Source: Thiocapsa sp. UBA6158 (GTDB lineage: Bacteria > Pseudomonadota > Gammaproteobacteria > Chromatiales > Chromatiaceae). Taken from it: a stretch of 23,229 bases of DNA. A model generated the notes under the pieces. The model was not told the DNA's origin and did no database searches. It saw only the letters and a list, made by a program, of their open reading frames with translations. The position numbers and the translations under genes are program-made. The stretch covers positions 1 through 23,229 of the forward strand of contig NZ_DIUM01000027.1 in NCBI RefSeq assembly GCF_002423035.1, read 5' to 3'. Of the stretch, positions 7,766 through 14,779 are shown piece by piece. Position 1 is the stretch's first letter; each line of letters begins with the position of its first letter.

Positions 7766-7850
7766 ATCGCGTATTTGGCGCGGCATGCGGGGTTGTCGGC
7801 TCGGTGCGAATGTGCGTCCGACCCGCATGGTCGGAGCTGACGCGATTCAG
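7762..7850 (+). repeat. 89-bp inverted-repeat structure after rlmD, probable diverged copy E of the repeat family and possible terminator
   Basis: CTGAATCGCGT (7762-7772) and ACGCGATTCAG (7840-7850) form a perfect 11-bp inverted repeat. An inner hairpin TCCGAC...GTCGGA lies near 7817-7834, and a TTTTT run follows at 7854-7858. The left arm overlaps rlmD's stop codon, as in copy C. Relative to the consensus arms CTAAACCGC/GCGGTTTAG, both differences on one arm are matched by complementary changes on the other. It could simply be rlmD's terminator, though the 67-nt loop is unusually long for one. Confidence 0.5.
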
Positions 7851-7980
7851 GAATTTTTAGTAAGGTGAATGGGCATCACCCGGCCGGCGAGCCATCGCAT
7901 GGATTAGGATCGTCAAGGCTGCCTAACCCTTCGCATGAAGTACGCTTTGGGCGAAGCGATTGATGATTTCCAGTTCGATT
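7851..7980. other. Intergenic stretch between rlmD and CYTH gene
   Basis: Together with the elements at 7762-7850 and 7982-8068 this makes about 300 bp without a gene. It holds the T-run at 7854-7858 and a small hairpin GGTGA...TCACC (about 7865-7881). I see no open frame and no convincing sigma-70 promoter. Confidence 0.5.
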
Positions 7981-7981
7981 T

Positions 7982-8068
7982 TTAAACCGCGCCGACTAAA
8001 AGGCTTTTGATCGCTCGGGGCATGCGAGCCCCGATCATTTTAATGTGTTCACTCCGGGCGCGGTTTAT
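7982..8068 (+). repeat. ~87-bp terminal-inverted-repeat element, copy D, overlapping a start codon
   Basis: The left arm TTAAACCGCGCC (7982-7993) pairs with the right arm GGCGCGGTTTA (8057-8067) over 11 bp. The interior carries a 7-bp hairpin, TCGGGGC (8015-8021) with GCCCCGA (8028-8034). The end sequence CCGGGCGCGGTTTA is identical to copies B and C. The right arm supplies the A and T of the ATG (8067-8069) of the CYTH gene. Confidence 0.85.
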
Positions 8069-8534
8069 GGGCCTTGAAATCGAGCGTAAGTTTCTGGTGA
8101 AGAAAGCATCTTGGCGCGATAGCGTCGAGGAGCGCGAGCCGATTCTCCAAGGCTATCTGGCTGAGACGGGCCGTGCCACGGTCCGGGTGCGGGCGAAGGG
8201 GGATCGTGGCTTCCTGACGATTAAGGGCAGGACGACGGGCGTGACACGCTCCGAATTCGAATACGAGATCCCGATCGAGGACGCTCGGACCATGCTCGAG
8301 ACCTTGGGCAGTCTGCCGGTCATCGACAAGGTGCGCCATCGGGTGCGGTGCGGCGGCCATCTCTGGGAGGTCGATGTCTTCGCCGGCGAGAATGCCGGTC
8401 TGGTGCTTGCGGAGATCGAGCTGGGGTCCGAGGAGGAGTCGTTCGAGCTGCCGGATTGGGCCGGGGCAGAGGTGTCGGACGATCCTCGCTACTACAACTC
8501 GAATCTGGCACGCCATCCCTTCAGTCGTTGGTGA
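8067..8534 (+). CDS. CYTH-domain protein, probable triphosphate tunnel metalloenzyme (inorganic triphosphatase-like)
   Basis: 155 residues forming one CYTH domain. It starts with the signature E-x-E-x-K (Glu4, Glu6, Lys8 in GLEIERKFLV). The paired basic and acidic strands of the tunnel fold follow: VRVRAKGDRGFLTIKG, EFEYEIP, DKVRHRVR, WEVDVF and GLVLAEIEL, with YYNSNLA at the end. Stand-alone bacterial CYTH proteins of this size are mostly inorganic or nucleoside triphosphatases; adenylate cyclase and thiamine-triphosphatase activities also occur, so the substrate cannot be read from the sequence. ATG 8067 places the signature at the N-terminus as in the family. There is no Shine-Dalgarno; the upstream bases are the right arm of repeat copy D. 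It is coupled to the downstream transpeptidase gene. Confidence 0.9.
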   Translation: MGLEIERKFLVKKASWRDSVEEREPILQGYLAETGRATVRVRAKGDRGFLTIKGRTTGVTRSEFEYEIPIEDARTMLETLGSLPVIDKVRHRVRCGGHLWEVDVFAGENAGLVLAEIELGSEEESFELPDWAGAEVSDDPRYYNSNLARHPFSRW

Positions 8535-8538
8535 AGAG

Positions 8539-9060
8539 GTGCTGCGCAACGACGACATCTGGTGGCGTTCTAGACATATCCTGATCGATATCGACCGCCA
8601 GACCCTCGGGCTCTACGAGGGTGCGCGGCGACTGGGCGAGTATCGTGTATCGACCGGGCTGAAGGGTGTGGGGGAGCAGCACGGGAGCGGCTGCACGCCC
8701 CGGGGCCTGCATCGGGTGCGGATCCGTATCGGCGCTGGATGCCCGAGCGGGACCGTGTTCCGGGGGCGTCGAGCGACCGGCGAGCTTTACGACAGCGCGT
8801 TCGCGGCGCAGCATCCGGGCCGCGATTGGATCCTGACCCGGATTCTCTGGTTGACCGGGTGCGAGTCGGGCCGCAACCGCGGCGGCTGTGTGGATACACT
8901 GCGGCGGTTCATCTACATCCACGGCTGCCCGCAGTCCGAGCCGATGGGTGTCGCGCGCTCTCACGGCTGCATCCGCATGCACGACCCCGAGTTGATCGAG
9001 CTCTTCGAACTTACCCCTGTCGGCACGCCTGTACTGCTGTTCGGTACGGGTGAGCCTTAA
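8539..9060 (+). CDS. Small L,D-transpeptidase (YkuD fold) without signal peptide
   Basis: 173 residues. The YkuD catalytic signature is clear: IYIHGC (His129), then SHGCIRM with His142 and the nucleophile Cys144. The N-terminal strand ILIDIDRQTLGLYEG and the TPRGLHRVRIRIGAG segment are also typical. The family cross-links peptidoglycan (3-3 links) or attaches proteins to it, in the periplasm. Oddly, no signal peptide or transmembrane segment precedes the domain. GTG 8539, four bases after the CYTH stop, is the only sensible start, because earlier in-frame codons lie inside the CYTH gene. The arrangement suggests translational coupling. Several extra cysteines (52, 68, 108, 117, 130) are unusual. 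Export by another route, or an intracellular role, cannot be decided here. Confidence 0.85.
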   Translation: MLRNDDIWWRSRHILIDIDRQTLGLYEGARRLGEYRVSTGLKGVGEQHGSGCTPRGLHRVRIRIGAGCPSGTVFRGRRATGELYDSAFAAQHPGRDWILTRILWLTGCESGRNRGGCVDTLRRFIYIHGCPQSEPMGVARSHGCIRMHDPELIELFELTPVGTPVLLFGTGEP

Positions 9061-9069
9061 CCCGCCGGC

Positions 9070-9097
9070 TCGGACACAGGCCCCATCCGACGTTTTT
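9070..9097 (+). terminator. Weak terminator-like hairpin after the L,D-transpeptidase gene
   Basis: TCGGA (9070-9074) pairs with TCCGA (9086-9090), followed by CGTTTTT (9091-9097). The stem is short with an 11-nt loop, so this is only a weak intrinsic terminator candidate. It lies in the 36-bp gap between two convergent genes. Confidence 0.35.
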
Positions 9098-9576
9098 CAT
9101 TTTTTGGTTTTATCGGGGGTGTCCGATCCTCGGCGTCTTCGGCGCGCCCGGTAGGCCGCGATCTGCTGCATGATCTGCGGAAAGGGCAGGTGCTCGAGTG
9201 TGCCGAAACGGGCGATGGCGGCGAGGATCAGCTCGCGCACGTCGGCGATTTCGGCGGGGGCAGGGGCCTCGGGATCGAGTGCGACGGCGATGCCGCGCAG
9301 CCCGCCGATCTGTAGGCGCATCGCCTTCGCATGGGGCAGCGCGCGCTGCGGGTCGTCGGTCTTGAGCGCGAACCTGGCCTGTCGGCGCAGGAGATCGAGC
9401 AGGGCGATGCAGGTCGCCTGCGCCTCGTCGGAGCCGCAATGCACGCCCTCGCGCTCGGCGATACAGAACTTCTCGGCCTCCGAGCAGCTGCACTGATTGG
9501 TCAGGATGCCTTTCTCGTAGGCGCAGTAGCGCTCGTTGATGGCGCGATAGGTTCGACGAAAGGCATCGCTGTCCAA
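9097..9576 (-). CDS. Unknown Cys-rich protein, third gene of grxC-hslR operon
   Basis: 159 residues, not recognised. The first third is cysteine-rich (Cys18, 29, 31, 38, 47 and 56, around NQCSCSEAEKFC), which could bind a metal or form disulfides. The rest is predicted helical and hydrophilic, ending in a very basic tail (RARRRRRG). There is no signal peptide or membrane segment. The frame opens with TTG at 9576, eight bases after the hslR stop, with GGGAG about 11 nt upstream; no in-frame ATG lies near. Continuous reading, high third-position GC and tight spacing after hslR support a real gene. Co-transcription with a glutaredoxin and a ribosome-rescue protein hints at a stress-related role, which is inference only. 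Confidence 0.7.
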   Translation of the reverse strand: MDSDAFRRTYRAINERYCAYEKGILTNQCSCSEAEKFCIAEREGVHCGSDEAQATCIALLDLLRRQARFALKTDDPQRALPHAKAMRLQIGGLRGIAVALDPEAPAPAEIADVRELILAAIARFGTLEHLPFPQIMQQIAAYRARRRRRGSDTPDKTKK

Positions 9577-9583
9577 TTGGCTG

Positions 9584-9997
9584 TCAACTCCCGGAATCGT
9601 GAGGAATCTTGAAACGCTGAATCAGGCGGCGATCACGTTTGGTGGGCCGCCCGGACGTGTCGCCTGTACCGACGCCGGTGTCGCGGCGCTCGCGCACGAT
9701 CTCCCGGCGTTTGAGTAGACTCGCCTCGTCCTCGCGGTAGAGCAAGGCCGCTTCAGTGGCCGAGCGGCGTTGCTTGCTCAAGCCGAGGACCTCGATATCC
9801 CAGACGAGACCGCCTTTGTGGATCTCGATACGGTTTCCGATCGCGATCGCCCGCGCCGGCTTGGCACGCAGCGCGTTGACCTTGATCTTGCCGCCGTTGA
9901 TGGCCTCGACGGCGAGATGGCGGGTCTTGAAGAAGCGTGCCGCCCAGAGCCATTTGTCCAGGCGAACGCTCTCCGGCGAGCCGCTGCCTTCACTCAT
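9584..9997 (-). CDS. hslR: Hsp15/HslR, S4-domain ribosome-associated heat-shock protein
   Basis: 137 residues. The S4 RNA-binding domain occupies about residues 9-75 (VRLDKWLWAARFFKTRHLA and INGGKIKVNALRAKPARAI), followed by the conserved basic C-terminal tail rich in Arg and Lys (RPTKRDRRLIQRF). Hsp15 binds 50S subunits that carry a blocked nascent chain and helps free them. ATG 9997 is chosen because the S4 domain begins soon after it; the longer frame upstream overlaps grxC. The start overlaps the end of grxC by 8 bp and the stop is 7 bp before the next gene's start, so the three genes form a translationally coupled operon. Confidence 0.92.
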   Translation of the reverse strand: MSEGSGSPESVRLDKWLWAARFFKTRHLAVEAINGGKIKVNALRAKPARAIAIGNRIEIHKGGLVWDIEVLGLSKQRRSATEAALLYREDEASLLKRREIVRERRDTGVGTGDTSGRPTKRDRRLIQRFKIPHDSGS

Positions 9998-10268
9998 CGG
10001 CGCCTCGCGGATCGACCGGAACGAGCAAGGGATCGAGCTCGCCGCGTGCATCGAGCATCGCGAGATCGTCGTAACCGCCGATATGGCGGTCGTCGATGAA
10101 GATCTGAGGCACCGTGTGCCGGCGGCTGCGACGGCGCATGATCGCCATCTGCTCGCGGTCGCGGTCGACCGAGATCTCTTCGAAGTCGACACCCTTGCGC
10201 TGGAGCAAGTGGCGCGCCCGGGAGCAGTAGGGGCAAATCATCGTGGTGTAGATGGTGATATGTGGCAT
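9990..10268 (-). CDS. grxC: Glutaredoxin 3
   Basis: 92-residue dithiol glutaredoxin with the active site CPYC near residue 12, the TVPQIFID cis-proline segment and the GGYDDL glutathione-binding motif, all in family order. It reduces disulfides and mixed glutathione disulfides in the cytosol at the expense of glutathione. ATG 10268 has AAGGTG about 9 nt upstream; an in-frame GTG at 10280 would add four residues and lacks such spacing. It is the first gene of a grxC-hslR-unknown operon and diverges from pepN across about 115 bp. Confidence 0.94.
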   Translation of the reverse strand: MPHITIYTTMICPYCSRARHLLQRKGVDFEEISVDRDREQMAIMRRRSRRHTVPQIFIDDRHIGGYDDLAMLDARGELDPLLVPVDPRGADE

Positions 10269-10384
10269 CGCGGTCTTCACCTTGCAGACGGTGGACGTTC
10301 AACGACGGTTTGGAGATGATGGCGAAGCTTCGCCGTCCGGGGTGCCGGCCGTCAACCCGACCTTCAACCTGGAGCAGGATCATC

Positions 10385-13054
10385 ATGTACCGCGACACGC
10401 CGCATCCGATCCACCGCAGAGATTATCGCCCGCCCGAGTTCCTGATCGACCATGTCGATCTCAGATTCGAGCTGGATCCGGATCGCACCCGCGTGGAGGC
10501 CAGCTTGGAGGTGCGCCGGAATCCGGCGGCAACCCGCGGCGACGGCACGCTCAGGCTCGACGGCGAGCAACTGGATCTCGAGGAGGTGGCGATCGACGGG
10601 CACATCCTCCTGCCTGCCGAGTACCGGGTGGAGCCCGATTCGCTCACCCTGCAGAGGGTGCCCGACCGGTTCCGACTGGACACGCGTGTGCGCATCCATC
10701 CCAACCTCAACACCGCACTCGAGGGGCTTTACCAGTCCGGCGACATGCTCTGCACCCAGTGCGAGGCGGAGGGGTTTCGGCGCATCACCTATTTCCTGGA
10801 CCGCCCCGATGTGATGGCGCGTTATCGAACCACACTCGTCGCCGATCGCGAGCGCTTCCCGGTGCTCCTGTCCAACGGCAACCGCATCGAGGAGCGCGCG
10901 CTGGAGGACGGCCGGCATCTGGTCTCCTGGGAGGACCCCTTTCCCAAGCCCAGCTACCTCTTTGCCTTGATCGCGGGTGACCTGAGTGCGATCGAGGATC
11001 GCTTCACGACGGCATCCGGCCGCGAGGTCGTGCTGCAGATCTTCGTGGAGCCGCACAATCTGGACCGATGCGACCACGCCATGCAGTCGCTGAAGAAGGC
11101 GATGCGCTGGGACGAGGAACGCTTCGGGCGGGAATACGATCTCGGCATCTACATGATCGTGGCGGTGAGTCATTTCAACATGGGGGCCATGGAGAACAAG
11201 GGCCTGAATGTCTTCAACGACAAGTTCGTGCTGGCACGCGCCGACACCGCCACGGACGAGGATTTTCAGGGCATCGAGGGCGTCATCGCGCACGAGTATT
11301 TCCACAACTGGAGCGGCAACCGCATCACCTGCCGCGACTGGTTTCAGCTCAGTCTCAAGGAAGGTTTCACCGTCTACCGCGACCAGGAGTTCTCCGCCGA
11401 CGTCGGCTCGCGCGGCGTGAAGCGCGTCGCCGACGTGCGCCTGTTGCAGGCCCATCAGTTCCCCGAAGACAGCGGTCCGATGGCGCATCCGGTGCGGCCC
11501 GACTCCTATGTCGAGATCAATAACTTCTACACCGCGACCGTCTACAACAAGGGTGCGGAGCTGGTGCGGATGCAGGCGACCTTGCTCGGCCCCGAGCTGT
11601 TCCGCAAGGCCACCGATCTGTATTTCACGCGCTATGACGGCCACGCCGTGACGACGGATGATTTCGTCGCCTGCATGGAAGATGCGAGCGGGCGAGATCT
11701 CATGCAGTTTCGCCGCTGGTACTCCCAAGCCGGGACCCCTTGCCTGCAGATCGAGGCCACCTACGATGCGGAGCGCGCGACCTACAGCCTCCTGATTCGC
11801 CAAGAGATCGCGCCCACACCGGGTGAGCCCGAGAAGGATCCGCTGCATTTTCCGCTGGCGATTGCACTACTGGGTCCGGACGGACGTGAGCTGGCGCTTC
11901 GCCTCGAGGGTGAACCGAACGCAGGGGATCCGGGGACGCGCGTCCTGGAACTGCGCGATTGGGAGACGCGGCTGTGTTTCGTGGATATTTCCGTTCGGCC
12001 GGTGCCCTCTCTGCTGCGCGGATTCTCCGCCCCGGTGCAGTCGAGATTCGACTACGGCGACGAGGACCTGCTCCTTCTCCTGCGTCACGACAGCGATGGT
12101 TACTCGCGCTGGAATGCCGCGCGGATCCTGATGCAGCGTGTCCTCTCGACGATGACGGCGGATCCTGCGGCCGAGGTTCCGGGGCGTTTCGTCGACGCCT
12201 TTCGCGGCGCGCTGACCGATCCGCAGACCGATAAGGCCCTGCTGGCCGAGGTGCTGACGTTGCCTTCCGAGGCCTCTCTCGGAGATCAGATGGAGACGGT
12301 CGACGTCGAGGGGATTCACCGGGCACGCATGGCGCTTGCCCGCATGCTCGGCGAGCGGCTCGCCGAGGAGCTGTCGGGCGTCTATCGCGACAACGCCGAC
12401 ACCGCGCCCTATGCGCCGACGCCCGATGCGATCGGCCGGCGCGCGCTCAAGAACCTCGCCCTGAGCTACCTCATGGCTGCAGGCAACGCGCAGGGGCTTG
12501 AGCTGTGTCGGGCACAATTTGCCGATGCCGGAAACATGACGGACGCGATCGCGGCGTTGCGTCTGCTCGTGGACCATGGCGGCGAGGATGGCCCGCCCGC
12601 ACTGGATGCCTTCTACCGGCGCTGGTCCCGGGAGCCGCTGGTGATCGATAAATGGTTCAGTGTCCAGGCGACCAGCAGCCGGGAAGGCACCTTGGACGCC
12701 GTCATGGGTCTCTTGCTGCACCCGGACTTTTCACTGCGCAATCCGAATCGGGTGCGCAGCCTCGTCGGTGCCTTCTGCACCGCCAATCCGGCATGCTTCC
12801 ACGCCGCCGACGGCAGCGGATACCGATTTCTCGCCGATCGGGTGCTGGAGCTGGATCCGCTCAATCCGCAGATCGCGGCACGGCTTCTCAAGGCGCTCAT
12901 CCGGTGGCGCCGCTACGACGCGGGCCGCCAGGCCCTGATGCGCGCCGAGCTCGAGCGCATCCTCGCGTCCGAGGAGCTCTCCGGCGATACCTTCGAGGTC
13001 GCATCCAAGGCGGTGGAGGATCCCGAGCATCCTGCCCGAGCGATGACCCCCTAA
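10385..13054 (+). CDS. pepN: Aminopeptidase N (M1 family zinc metallopeptidase)
   Basis: 889 residues, the usual PepN length. It removes N-terminal amino acids from peptides in the cytosol. The exopeptidase motif GAMEN is at 267-271. The zinc site HEYFHNW begins at His303 (His303, His307) and the third ligand Glu326 lies 19 residues after the second His, in LSLKEG. The C-terminal half matches the PepN-type helical domain (DALRLLVDHGG-like and YRRWSREPLVIDKWF segments). ATG 10385 follows a GGAG-containing leader and gives the PepN N-terminus (HPIHRRDYRPPEF); the frame extends further upstream, across the divergent grxC leader, without family-like sequence. It is probably co-transcribed with lptF, 32 bp downstream. 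Confidence 0.96.
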   Translation: MYRDTPHPIHRRDYRPPEFLIDHVDLRFELDPDRTRVEASLEVRRNPAATRGDGTLRLDGEQLDLEEVAIDGHILLPAEYRVEPDSLTLQRVPDRFRLDTRVRIHPNLNTALEGLYQSGDMLCTQCEAEGFRRITYFLDRPDVMARYRTTLVADRERFPVLLSNGNRIEERALEDGRHLVSWEDPFPKPSYLFALIAGDLSAIEDRFTTASGREVVLQIFVEPHNLDRCDHAMQSLKKAMRWDEERFGREYDLGIYMIVAVSHFNMGAMENKGLNVFNDKFVLARADTATDEDFQGIEGVIAHEYFHNWSGNRITCRDWFQLSLKEGFTVYRDQEFSADVGSRGVKRVADVRLLQAHQFPEDSGPMAHPVRPDSYVEINNFYTATVYNKGAELVRMQATLLGPELFRKATDLYFTRYDGHAVTTDDFVACMEDASGRDLMQFRRWYSQAGTPCLQIEATYDAERATYSLLIRQEIAPTPGEPEKDPLHFPLAIALLGPDGRELALRLEGEPNAGDPGTRVLELRDWETRLCFVDISVRPVPSLLRGFSAPVQSRFDYGDEDLLLLLRHDSDGYSRWNAARILMQRVLSTMTADPAAEVPGRFVDAFRGALTDPQTDKALLAEVLTLPSEASLGDQMETVDVEGIHRARMALARMLGERLAEELSGVYRDNADTAPYAPTPDAIGRRALKNLALSYLMAAGNAQGLELCRAQFADAGNMTDAIAALRLLVDHGGEDGPPALDAFYRRWSREPLVIDKWFSVQATSSREGTLDAVMGLLLHPDFSLRNPNRVRSLVGAFCTANPACFHAADGSGYRFLADRVLELDPLNPQIAARLLKALIRWRRYDAGRQALMRAELERILASEELSGDTFEVASKAVEDPEHPARAMTP

Positions 13055-13086
13055 CGCCCCCGGATGACGCGTTAAAAGACAATCTC

Positions 13087-14256
13087 ATGCTCGGAATCGT
13101 CGATCGGTATTTGCTTTCGGAAGCAGCCAAGGTCTTCACCGCGATCGTGGCGATCCTGGTGCTGGTCGTTGCGAGTATGCTTTTTCTGCGCACCCTCGAG
13201 GAGGTGAACCTCGGGGCCTTGAGCGCGCATCTGGTGATCAAGTTCCTTGCCTTCCAGGTCGTGCGCGATATGCCGAACCTGCTGCCGCCGGCCTTTTTCC
13301 TGGCGCTGCTGGTGACCTTGAGCCGGTTCTCGCGCGACAGCGAGCTCGTTGCAATGAGTGCCTGCGGCATCGGCCCGCGAGGGGTGTTTCGGGCGCTGCT
13401 GCTCCTTGCCGTGCCGGTCGCCTTGGTCACCGCTTGGATCTCGCTGGTCCTGCAGCCTTGGGCGGCCGCCGGGATCCATCAGATCCGGATGCAGCAAAAG
13501 GAGCAGGCGGCTCAGATCGCTGGCCTTCAGCCGGGTCGCTTCTATCTCGAGCAAGGCGGGGAGCTGGTGCTCTATATCGGCGACATCGACCGCCAGCACT
13601 CGCTCGGCGATATCTTCATCCTCGACCGTCGCGAGGATGCCGCCCGCCTGGTCGTGAGTCGGGACGGGCAACATCGCATCGAGGAGGAGACGGGCGACCA
13701 TATCGTCACCCTGTCGAGCGGGCATCGCTTCGACGGCGATCCGGGCTCGGCCGCCTTCATGATCGGTGAGTTCCAGGAGTATCGGATTCGCATCCGGGCG
13801 TCCGGCGCCGCGCAAGGCGTGATCTCCAAGCGTTCCACGACGCCCTCTCTCGACCTCTTCGCCTCGCCCGAGCTTGCCGACCGTGCCGAGCTCGAGCACC
13901 GGTTGGCCGCACCCCTGGCGATCCTCGTTCTCACCATCGTCGCGATTCCGCTGGTGGCGCTCTCTCCGCGACAGCGCAGCTCCGGTCGCCTATCACTCGC
14001 CTTTTTGGCCTATTTCAGCTTCTTCAATCTGCAGCGCCTGGCAGAGAATTGGCTTGCGACAGGCGTCACGCCGCTCTGGTTGACGAGCTTCTGGTATCAG
14101 CTCCTGATCCTCGGCATCGTCTATCTGGTCTTGCTCCCCGAGAGCCTTTGGCTCAAGCGCTTGATCGCACATGTTTCAGGCGGGCCGAACGGGAGATCTG
14201 TCACGGTCGCATCGCGTCCGCGTATGCCTGGCCAAGACGCCTGTCTTCGGCGATGA
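13087..14256 (+). CDS. lptF: LPS export permease LptF (YjgP/YjgQ family), without adjacent lptG
   Basis: 389-residue inner-membrane subunit of the LptB2FGC transporter that extracts lipopolysaccharide from the inner membrane. There are three or so N-terminal transmembrane segments, with SRFSRDSELVAMSACGIG matching the conserved LptF cytoplasmic coupling region. A periplasmic beta-jellyroll follows (about 130-270), then three C-terminal membrane segments including PLVALSPRQ. ATG 13087 starts the usual MLGIVDRYLL N-terminus. The expected partner lptG does not follow; the next gene is on the other strand. The last about 25 residues (from SGGPNGRS) exceed the family norm and run 56 nt into the 3' end of the convergent hemerythrin gene. 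LptF rather than LptG is favoured by the coupling-region sequence. Confidence 0.88.
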   Translation: MLGIVDRYLLSEAAKVFTAIVAILVLVVASMLFLRTLEEVNLGALSAHLVIKFLAFQVVRDMPNLLPPAFFLALLVTLSRFSRDSELVAMSACGIGPRGVFRALLLLAVPVALVTAWISLVLQPWAAAGIHQIRMQQKEQAAQIAGLQPGRFYLEQGGELVLYIGDIDRQHSLGDIFILDRREDAARLVVSRDGQHRIEEETGDHIVTLSSGHRFDGDPGSAAFMIGEFQEYRIRIRASGAAQGVISKRSTTPSLDLFASPELADRAELEHRLAAPLAILVLTIVAIPLVALSPRQRSSGRLSLAFLAYFSFFNLQRLAENWLATGVTPLWLTSFWYQLLILGIVYLVLLPESLWLKRLIAHVSGGPNGRSVTVASRPRMPGQDACLRR

Positions 14257-14779
14257 AATGGTCGAAGCACCAACGCTTGACCCACTGCAACGACTCTTGG
14301 CTGAAGGTGCCGCCGCGCTCGCGCGACACCTGTCGACGAAGCTCCGTGAGCTCTGCGATCTGCAGGCTGTGCTCGCATTTGTGACTCTGAAAGTCATCGT
14401 AATCGATCGACAGCATGAGCGCTTCCTCGCGCTCGAAATGATCCCGCAGATGATCCAAGAGTGCCTCGAAACGCGCGAAGGGCTCGCGCTCGGCAGTGTC
14501 CGGCTCACGATCATCGCCGGTTCCGCCGAGATACTGCTCGAAGCGGGGTCGACTGCTGAGCAGCGCATTCACCAACGTGACGAGCCGGCGGTGGTCGGAA
14601 TCCAATGCGGGGATGCCCATGCACCAGTCGTCTCGCCACACCAGCGGGGTCTGCGCAGGACGCTCGAGCATGCTCGACGGCTGGTTCTCTTGCGGTGCGA
14701 CCTGTGCCTCGAGCCGATCCGACCGGGCCGGGCCAACGGGCAGCGAGCCGCCGGCGTAACGCAGATGCCGATTCATCAT
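14201..14779 (-). CDS. Bacteriohemerythrin-like diiron O2-binding protein
   Basis: 192 residues with one hemerythrin domain. All seven iron ligands can be placed with canonical spacing: His63 (DSDHRRL), His114 and Glu118 (DHFEREEALM), His133 and His137 (HKCEH), and His174 and Asp179 (DHFIAED). It should bind O2, or sense or store it, in the cytosol. Two departures from short bacteriohemerythrins are an extra N-terminal stretch of about 45 low-complexity residues and an insertion of about 20 residues between His63 and His114. ATG 14779 or the adjacent ATG 14776 could start it; GAGGAG spacing fits 14776 better. The 3' end overlaps lptF tail-to-tail by 56 nt. It lies downstream of potI on the same strand but 316 bp away, so co-transcription is doubtful. 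Confidence 0.88.
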   Translation of the reverse strand: MMNRHLRYAGGSLPVGPARSDRLEAQVAPQENQPSSMLERPAQTPLVWRDDWCMGIPALDSDHRRLVTLVNALLSSRPRFEQYLGGTGDDREPDTAEREPFARFEALLDHLRDHFEREEALMLSIDYDDFQSHKCEHSLQIAELTELRRQVSRERGGTFSQESLQWVKRWCFDHFIAEDRRLGQAYADAMRP

